In this document: piece after piece, positions 56,101 to 64,000 of the stretch
Position numbering within the stretch: position 1 is the first letter of the stretch
Layout: each line of letters opens with the position of its first letter
Assembly (NCBI GenBank): GCA_037693485.1
Contig: CM075346.1
Coordinates: forward strand, 12,863,501 to 12,927,500
Source: Kitagawia praeruptora
Lineage: Eukaryota > Streptophyta > Magnoliopsida > Apiales > Apiaceae
Length of the DNA: 64,000 nucleotides
Direction of reading: 5' to 3'
The notes under the pieces: model-generated
Told to the model about the DNA's origin: nothing
What the model saw: the letters and a program-made list of their open reading frames with translations, nothing else
Database searches by the model: none
Program-made: the position numbers and the translations under genes

Positions 56101-58215
56101 AGTCATTTACCAAAGTCATAACCAAGTATGCTTCTAGGGGTTCGTTCGCGTTTAACCTTGATTCGAACATTTTTATAAAATCGTAAAATGATCCATTCGA
56201 CATGTGGTCTTCTCCCACACCTTCCTTTTTATCTCTATTATTTAATTATCCAGATTCGCCACCGATTTCATAGTATTAAATGAATCCAATTTCAGTTACG
56301 AACTTTCGTTTACGGTTTCGAACCACTTTTACGAATTTAATCATAACTCCTAAACCGTAAGTCCATTTCATACGATCTTTATATCAAAACGAAGCTTATA
56401 ACATAATCTACCTTTTCATGGCAGAATACGAAGCTAGTCAGTGAGTTATGGCTACTGTCAAATATGATTTCTTAATGTTAACGAAAATTCGGCATTACGA
56501 CGGCTATAAATCGAACGTTCTAAAATCATAACGATTCCACAAAGCCACACCGGGCATCCAAACAACTTGTAAACATATTACATATCTCCAACTGTCCAAA
56601 CTCATCTACTTTACCAACATGATCATCGCATCTCTTAAATCAAACAATCACTACATAATCATGCTTATAATCATGCTATTAACACATCTTATACTAAATC
56701 CATCAAGAGCATGCAAAATCTCAAAGTAAGATCTAGGGTTCATGAGGTTTATACCTTCCTTGGAGAGTGTTAAAGCCCTTTCTAAGCCTTGATCTAGTCC
56801 TTAGAACTCATTACAACCTTAAACTAGCAAGAATCATCAAGAACATAGTTAGTGATTTTCGGATCTGCTATAACGCAGTTGAAAGATCATGAAAAACGAG
56901 GGCCTTACCGAGGTTTTCTGGACAAGGCTTCTAAAGGAGAGTTGTAGAGCATCCAACCAGCTTTCCAAAAAGCTAAAGAATGCAAAATTGCATTGAGTAA
57001 TGAAGGAGATATAGCCGTTTGAAAATCATCACAGAAACTGTCAACAATCTGGACAGTTTGCTTCTTCAACTTGGGGAGGTGATTTGCCTAGGCTATACTA
57101 CTTTGATTGCTATGAAATTTGGAACGAACCTTGACCATGGAGTGGAGAAGCAATGGTTAAAATTTGGTGATTTTATCATGAATAGAAATGGAGATATGAA
57201 TTTTTCTTTCCTTGGTGTTCCTGCTGGGCAGTTTAGAGAAAATGAGAGAAATGGAGTTGTTTGGCTTGCTCTTGATCTAATCCTTGGCTAATGTGAATTA
57301 TTGTGATGGATATGGATAATATCTAGCATAAAGTGGCTTTATTAAAGTTCCTAGGTCATTCATGATGCAATCAAGTGGACAAGTGTTAGGATTTTGTGGT
57401 TGGATGATGAAATCATGCTAAGTACTTGGTTTGTTCCACTTGATTCTAGTCACTCTTGTAACTATGTTGGTTACTAGATATTTTCTAGTAGCTTGCACAA
57501 GACTCTTGCTCCCTCTGCTTGTTTCTTTGTCCGTTTATTGCTTAATTCGTTGATCGTTCGAGGGAATAACTCATTCGTTTCTAGTTAAGGTTTTACCGAA
57601 AACCTTCTTAATAATTCTAATACTATTCTTCATCTTTCTTAATACTTCTCGAATTTAAATTCCTTAATTCCCTTTTATAAATCCTTAAGTCTTGCAGTGT
57701 CTAGGGAAATCTCGGAGAAAATAAAAGTGCTCTTTTTCTGAATCCGACAGCTTTTACATACACTTATTTTCCTCCTGGATCACTAATACGAACTCAGAAA
57801 TCCGTTCCGAATACCGGGTATAACATTATTATAATAATATTTCAAATTCCACCAAAATCACTATTCATCACTTATTTTTATTTAATTCCTATAATTAGGA
57901 AAATGAACCTGGTTCACCCTCGAGTGTTCCTTAACCTTTCATGGAACCTCCGTACTTGTAACCGATATTGATCTGGATGACATGAGGGTATCTATTTCTC
58001 TCTAGGGAATCTTATCTTAACTTTCTAGGAGATAGATTATTCTAATCTAAGTTATCACCCAATAGCATCCTTCAGGCCATATAACCTTGGAATATATATC
58101 CTTTCATTATTCATTCATTAAAACCAGTATTACATTCTAGTTGTAACCACTATTCATTCTTATATCAGTACATAATAAAAAGTTTTAATTCTACCCAAAA
58201 ATCTGGGTTCTTACA
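53200..58215 (-). mobile_element. Element G 3' LTR (5,016 bp)
   Basis: The plus strand starts TGTAACACCCCTAG and ends GGGTTCTTACA. The left target flank is CCTCG (53195-53199); its partner is outside the window. The part 54600-55490 is an AT-rich imperfect repeat of AATGAATATT/AATATTCATT. A 90-codon frame on the plus strand at 57019-57291 has no recognisable motif and is probably chance. Confidence 0.75.
54600..55490. repeat. AT-rich palindromic minisatellite in the LTR of G
   Basis: AATGAATATT, its complement AATATTCATT and connecting AAATAA alternate about every 40-45 bases. One 84-bp unit is cleanly duplicated (starting about 54903 and 54987). The words are mutually complementary, so the strand can fold extensively. 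Confidence 0.75.
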
Positions 58216-61200
58216 GTCTCCCCTCCTTAAAAGGATTCCGTCCCGGAATCAGGTAGAAGACAATTGGGTATTTGTTGGTTATTTCACTTTCCAATTCTCT
58301 GGTCGATCCTTACACATTCCAATCTTTCTAAAGCGCCTCATACTGGTGTTACAATACACCCCTTATACGTCCTACCAATTCCTTGGTACTTTTACACAAC
58401 ACATTATCCGGTATACGCTCTTGTCCGGTCTTATACTATTAACCTTATTGGTACGTGCAGTGACTTCGGTATCACTAAGGCGCTACGAATTCCGGAGATA
58501 ACCTCACTCGTAATTTTTGCAACTTCCTGATCGCTTTAATCTTCGCAATCTCGATGTATATATATTTAGGTGGAAAAAAATTTATCGAGAGATCACTGTG
58601 ATCAATGAACATTTGTTATATTGCATAGTTAGTACAAAAGGGGGCCAGCCTTTAGTACTTGACAAGCAATTAAACAATTAATGGCATTCCACTTAGACTC
58701 CTATCACACAGACAGAGAGTCACGTAGTATTACCTCCCCTCCTTAAAGGGTTGTTCTTCTCAATTTAGAAGAAGATAAATAAGGGAGAAGAAAAGAACGA
58801 ATTTCAAAGAATCATATATGAAAGTTTTCATGATTGTCAAAATATCATACTTAGAATTTACCTCTGAACTATAGAGGTTTATTAGAGAAGAGAAATAATC
58901 ATATTCGTATCAAATTCCACTTTTTCGTAATCTCACATATCACATGTCCCTGCTATTCTGTCCATCATTCTATGGACCTATACTCTTGCTTGATATTAGC
59001 ACCACTTACTTTTTGGAAAATCCTTCAACCTCTCAGGTTAAATCTTTGATTTCCCGCTTGACATTATTATTACTCACATTTCACGCCCCGACACTGGCTC
59101 TTTCATACTCATAATTCTAACACTATCAGGTTGTCATTCCGAGTGCTTGTTAGGAAAAACCCATTCATCAATCCATTCATAACATTTCTTGCTTCACATT
59201 CCATAATTATTTCCCATTCTTTTCTTTATCAATCACATCCATCTTATCATCTAGTTCTCATTCACTTCTGTTATTGAACTCCACCGTCACCTTATTAGGG
59301 GAACGCGTGTTACCTTTATTCAATATACGTGGCACGTTTGTGGTCAAACTTTCCTTTGTTCAACCATCTAGATTTCACTTTCTCATTCCATGAGTCTCTT
59401 TTATTACTCAATCAAACTATTCCATATTTCCTCGGATTTTCCAAACTTAAAAGGAGTCAATTTGTATGTCATTCATGCTCCTAATTCCAACTTTCCGCTT
59501 TGGCCAATACCCTTACCTTGCCAATTCCATACTCTTCTCGCTTCATTACTGGAGCTTCTCATGAGTCTGCCTATCTGACTCTCTTATTAATTCCTAATTC
59601 TATTTCCATCTCTATCAGTCTCTTGTCTTTATTTCTACTATAATCATTTTATGAACCATCATAACCTAATTCTTCATTTCAAATATCCCGTCGATCCAGA
59701 AATTACACCATCCGAAATAAACCTGGATGATTTCTCTAACTTAGATTCACTTCGACATTTCCACAGTCGTTACCACCTAATTTCTCAGAAGGATCACCAT
59801 CGTTTATCGTTTACTTAGTGCTTTAACAACTAAGCATCATAATTGTCAATTCAAGATCCTCTAGGAAAACAAAATAATCACTATTCCCTATCCATAGGGA
59901 ATGCTTCCTGAACTTGACGTAGATATTACATGAAGCAGATAAAATTGCAGGAAAGCTTCCAGCATCGTAGCTGGAACAGGCTGGTGAGATTATTAATCAT
60001 ATATCTCCGGTAGAAGACTAAAAGCTTAGCGGTTTGCTTAATCGCTTGCCAATCTCATAATTCTCTATCTTGTTTGCACAGAAATACACCAACATAAACT
60101 TGCTTGTCATTCATCATCGTGCCATTTGGCTTATCAGTATTTGTACCATCTCTGTTTTTGGTCATCTTCTACCACATTATGACCATCGAGGTCCTTACAT
60201 TATCATTCTATTTCTTTGGTATGAGCATTTATACTTACTCCCCTATACTTAAAGTGTCGGCCACCTCGTTGGCCTTTCCTGATTATAATAATTTCTTGAG
60301 ATCCATGTTTTCTGGATCTATTCCAACTCAGGGTGGAAGCATTCTCCCTTAAATTCTGCTGAATGAGAGAAAACATCTATCAGTCTTTTCGAAAAGTCAT
60401 TGCTTCCACCTTTCTAGTGTGAACTTTACTACCAGTACTCCCAATCATACCTAGGATATTTCCTTACTTAAATCCCTTCTTGTTTTAGGATAATCTCAAC
60501 CTTATTGGTTCAATCCATACTTTCTCATGGTTTCACACCTAATTCCTCTGGCCGTATTGTTACTATGTCATACATTCATTACCAAACTTCCCTTTCTGAA
60601 GTTCAGAACATTACCTCTTCCCTTATAGGGTTCCTTAGGTCATCCTCATCATTCATCCTATATCTTCTGGGTACAGGGTATATCAAACATCATTAACCAA
60701 TTCTATAACGATTCTGTCTATGTACTTTTCGAGACTCCTTTCCACAAATCCTTATAGGTTATTGATACCTTGATCGATTCAACTTATATCATCTGATTTC
60801 ACAGTGCCTATTGTTAGGGGTGATGCTATTCTTTGTGCATCCCCCAGGGTTCGTCTTAATATATGGACATTCTATGCTCAATTCTAGTTTCAAGGAATAC
60901 TTATGTCCTGTACTTGGCAATTCAATCATATATCCTTAATAAGGGTCTCTTTTAATCATTCTCATCTTGATAGTCTATAGGTAGACTAATGCTAACCTCT
61001 TCTTTCAAACGAATGTTAGTCTATATGACCTTCCAAAAGACAACACATGTCTATCTGCTCTTTCTTACAGAACTTGGTAATGGTAGCAAGGATGTTCTGG
61101 AAGATATTGGTCGTGTTCAATGTGAATCTCTTAATGCCTAATGCTCCTCTTGAGGACACTAAGTTTCAGATAACATTTTTGCATCATACTGCACCATCTC

Positions 61201-63656
61201 TGACAATCCTCATAACCTTTACTGGTCACCATCCTCATTCCTAACACATCCATGGTATTTATAAAATCCATTATCATGTATCTCAATTCATTTTATATCA
61301 AAAGTCCTTGCGGTTGGCGCTTGATTAGAAGCACCCCGCTTTGTCCTTACGTTGCTGGTTCAGTCACTTGATAATCCTTAGTGACTTGGCCCCCATCTAG
61401 CCATGCTAAATATGTGAGCTTAGGGGTCGGCTAATAGCATTACTTTTCTAGCAATTGCTGGCATATTGCCTTCTACTTTGATACATTTTGATCTTTCCAA
61501 AGCTTTACTCCATATAAGTCTCACTCGACTTCTCGGTACCGTCTCCGGTCACCTTTCCTTCACTTTTATTCTTTCAGTTAATCTTATCAATTCCACGTAC
61601 CACAAAAGCTTAACACTTCTGGCATAACAACCTTTTCATTTAAGTCAATCCCAGAATTTCTCCGTCCGGCTTGTTTCTTAATTACATTCAACTTCATAAT
61701 TTTATCCCTACATTCGACTGTAATAATTGGGGTATGTCTACCCATCTGTATAGCGGCTACTTTACCCAATCCACAGGGTTCGCTCCAGTTTCCACTCTCT
61801 TCAATGACGTCTTTTGATAATCAGAAAGACAAGGTTTGCCAAAATTCGTTGAATTCCTTTCCAGAATTTGGAAAAATTTCAGTTAATCTATTCACCCACT
61901 AGTAACATGCCACATCTTCCCGATACATATTCGTCCTATTAGTCGATACTACCAAATACCAGTCTTCTTAACAACTAGTCTCAGAAGGAACACTACCGTC
62001 GGGGTTAGTCGTTCCTCAACATTGGCACTACCAAGGCCATCCGAATCCAATGAACTGCGCTGTCTAAATGTATTCGAAATTACGCTGTCGTGCTGCATAA
62101 GCGCAGACCTATACCTGTATGAGTTGCATCATAATATCTCCCAAAGTTTCCTTCTTCCATTAGGCAACGCCAACCCTGGTCATCACCAACTTTACCTTTA
62201 GCTCCAGGAAGATCTTCTCACGTTTATCTTGTCCATTCAAACTTTTATTCTTATAATAAGTCGGGTTACGGGACTACACTTTCTGTAAAGTCCTGAGCAA
62301 ATCTTTGGTAATACCTTGTGAATTTTACGAAATTTCTCACCTTTGCCAGTGTGGTTGGCCAATCTTCATTTGAAACTGTCTTTAACTTGGTAGGGTCGAC
62401 CAACACTACTCTTATTGATCATGTGTCCTATTGCTGGACTTCATTTTGCCAAAACTCTTATTTCGAGAACATGTCCTACACCTGTTCTATCAGGTTGCAC
62501 CTAGAAGCATTCTCAATTACATCTTGACCACTGCTCGCCTTGCCTAATCCATTTATTATTCAGTGTCAGAATAAACTTAAGGTAACTACCATAATCCATT
62601 CAAGGAAAAGAAAGAATTTAATATTCTTCTGAATCACATGCAACTAATGTTTCTGGTTCATCATTTCACTGAATTTAACTGAACTTATACTTGGTTTCTT
62701 GACGATAGCCTCATTACTAGTTTATCATAGACTCACTGGTCTTTTAGTCTTGTAGGTTCTGAGATCATTGTCTTGCTTACTATTTCCTTATATACTTTAT
62801 TCAATCATGCCATCACCTTTCAATGTCTTTATTTTCTAAGTTGATCCATTCATAAAATGGACATTTCCTTGAACCCAACCACCTCATCAATCTAAGTTTG
62901 ACTTTACAAATTATCACTCATGAAATCTGCCTTCTCATGGCGAATTATCATTAACCACATTCACACTAATTCATTTATCTGAAGATATGGCACTTGCCAC
63001 CTATGTCTTAACTGTTCCTAGGGACTCTGCTCCTCGTCCTCTATCTGTGTCTTTGATAACCATGTGCCACTCTAACTCTTTTCTCATTAATCTGTAGGTC
63101 TCTAAGGATTTTGGTTTTTATCTATCCCCATATAAGATCTCAAGTAATTCCTCAAATCCATCTTACCTGCTGGTACTTCATCTAGCAGTCCCGCTATGAA
63201 TCCAATACGCATCTTTAATTCTCTTAATAATATCTCAGCTCTTTATGCTCACTTTTCTGAGCACTATACCTTAACTCTTACAGTCTCTCTGGCTGTAGCC
63301 CTCATTCCTTAAGTGTAAACTCCATATACTTATCAATATTCTCCTCCTCTGCTGGAACCTCTTCCGGGTCCTCAGTAGGGTACTCTATCGAATCCACCAT
63401 CCGATCTTCAGCATCAAAACAAGCATCATTGAGTTACTTCTCGTAATCCCCAAGGTCTATCGCCTTACTAGTCGATACAAGAACGAGCTAAGTCACTATC
63501 ATGATACTTAATAGTTCCCATAAGGGTTTTATACGTCAGTACTACATTAAGTAGTCCGACTATGAACTTGGCAAGAGTTCTTATTATCTTAATGAATTTA
63601 TTGTTTTAACGTCACATCATCTCTGGGATATATAACGCTCTCTCTGATACCATTTC
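58216..63656 (-). other. Element G internal region, non-coding, with decayed coding-like stretch
   Basis: Begins with a purine tract on the minus strand (AAGGAGGGGAGAC). The plus strand is strongly pyrimidine-rich, so the minus strand is purine-rich like retrotransposon coding strands, but stops are frequent in all frames. I found no RT catalytic motif, integrase motif or zinc knuckle. Near the primer binding site an ATG at 63521 (minus) opens a short frame that shifts and continues as an acidic coding-like stretch to about 63310, possibly a gag remnant. Confidence 0.55.
63636..63652 (-). other. Element G primer binding site (Met-tRNA-like)
   Basis: The minus strand reads TGGTATCAGAGAGAGCG, four bases from the LTR end. 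The first 11 bases match initiator Met-tRNA. Confidence 0.65.
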
Positions 63657-64000
63657 TGTAACACCCCTAGATCCGGGGTCAGGGATCTGGTCGTTACGGT
63701 CTCAATATCCATCCACAAAACCAACATAATCTAAATTACAACCTTGTGACCCAAAACAACAACAATAAACACACCCGTTATAGTCCCAGAGATGAAATCA
63801 GAGTAACCAACAATATTATTAATCACAAGTTTGAGTTCTTACAACCCAAAGAATTACAATTAACCATTACAAACTCTTTGCCATCCATTTGTATATGCCA
63901 TATAATAATTACACTTGATACTCAAATGCTAACAACTAGCCTACCAGTAGCTGCCTCTTCAGCAATGGTAGCTATGACCTCATCGATTATTCATCTGACG
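63657..64000 (-). mobile_element. Element G 5' LTR, first 344 bases in the window
   Basis: Identical to 53200-53543 except for one A/C difference at about 63966. It continues past the window end. Confidence 0.9.

Larger units (their letters stand above)
53200..64000 (-). mobile_element. Element G: LTR element with 5-kb LTRs and no intact ORF, right end outside the window
   Basis: The left LTR is 53200-58215 and a second copy starts at 63657. The internal 5.4 kb has a polypurine tract at the left (58216-58230) and a primer binding site at the right, so orientation is minus. The first 344 bases of the two LTRs differ at one position, so insertion is recent. Yet no frame inside exceeds about 90 codons. 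The element is therefore probably non-autonomous. LTR ends TGTAACACCCC and Met-tRNA priming suggest a chromovirus (Tekay/Del-like) relative; this is inference. Confidence 0.75.

Noticed and set aside
57019..57291. 90-codon plus-strand frame in the LTR of G
   Set aside because: No motif, no promoter and no homologue in the window; expected by chance in 5 kb.
63636..63652. tRNA gene near TGGTATCAGAG
   Set aside because: Only the tRNA 3'-end complement is present; these are primer binding sites beside LTRs.
58216..63656. Diverged pol in the interior of G
   Set aside because: Several minus-strand segments were read in all frames without finding RT, integrase or zinc-knuckle motifs; only a short acidic gag-like stretch near the primer site seemed coding-like.

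Overview
This window is plant repetitive DNA, almost certainly from a eudicot with a large, transposon-rich genome. It is a stack of nested LTR retrotransposons plus two small DNA transposons. I found no host gene, rRNA, tRNA or CRISPR array. The species cannot be fixed from the sequence; the element families (Ty1/copia of Sirevirus type, Ty3/gypsy of Tat type, a possible Athila-type solo LTR, Stowaway, hAT) are all typical of flowering plants.

Layout. A (1-8642, +): 3' part of a Sirevirus-like copia element with the end of pol, a very long extra ORF in the env position broken by one frameshift, and the 3' LTR. A is inserted in B (8643 to about 18702, -), a second Sirevirus-like copia element that has lost its RT and carries a solo LTR (15462-16786, TSD AATGG) inside gag. 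B sits in C (about 18703-21456, -), a Tat-type remnant with gag, an archaeal-type RNase H and one LTR. D (21462-45104, -, TSD GAAAC) is a complete but mutated Tat element. It is split by E (25935-36879, +, TSD TACTT), a very young, complete Sirevirus-like copia element. Between D and F lie a Stowaway MITE (45745-46022), a non-autonomous hAT element with an internal minisatellite (46038-47405) and AT-rich DNA. F (48175-53199, -) is the 3' part of another Tat family, cut inside integrase by G (53200 to beyond 64000, -), an element with 5-kb LTRs and no intact ORF.

How the parts work. In D and F the sense strand (minus) carries gag, protease, RT, RNase H, a second RNase H and integrase. Between integrase and the 3' LTR, on the opposite strand, both carry the same spliced gene: TATA box, 5'-leader intron and three coding exons with introns at identical positions and phases. 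It is uninterrupted in F (766 codons) and frameshifted once in D. In the copia elements A, B and E, a homologous extra ORF of unknown function follows pol.

The most unusual property is that the families are sprinkled with their own short DNA words, through coding and non-coding parts alike: GGGCGCGCCC in D, GGGCGAG in F, ATCAGGAT in E, and TTCGAGA/TCTCGAA in A and B. G has nearly identical LTR ends although it encodes nothing intact, which points to a recently mobile non-autonomous element.
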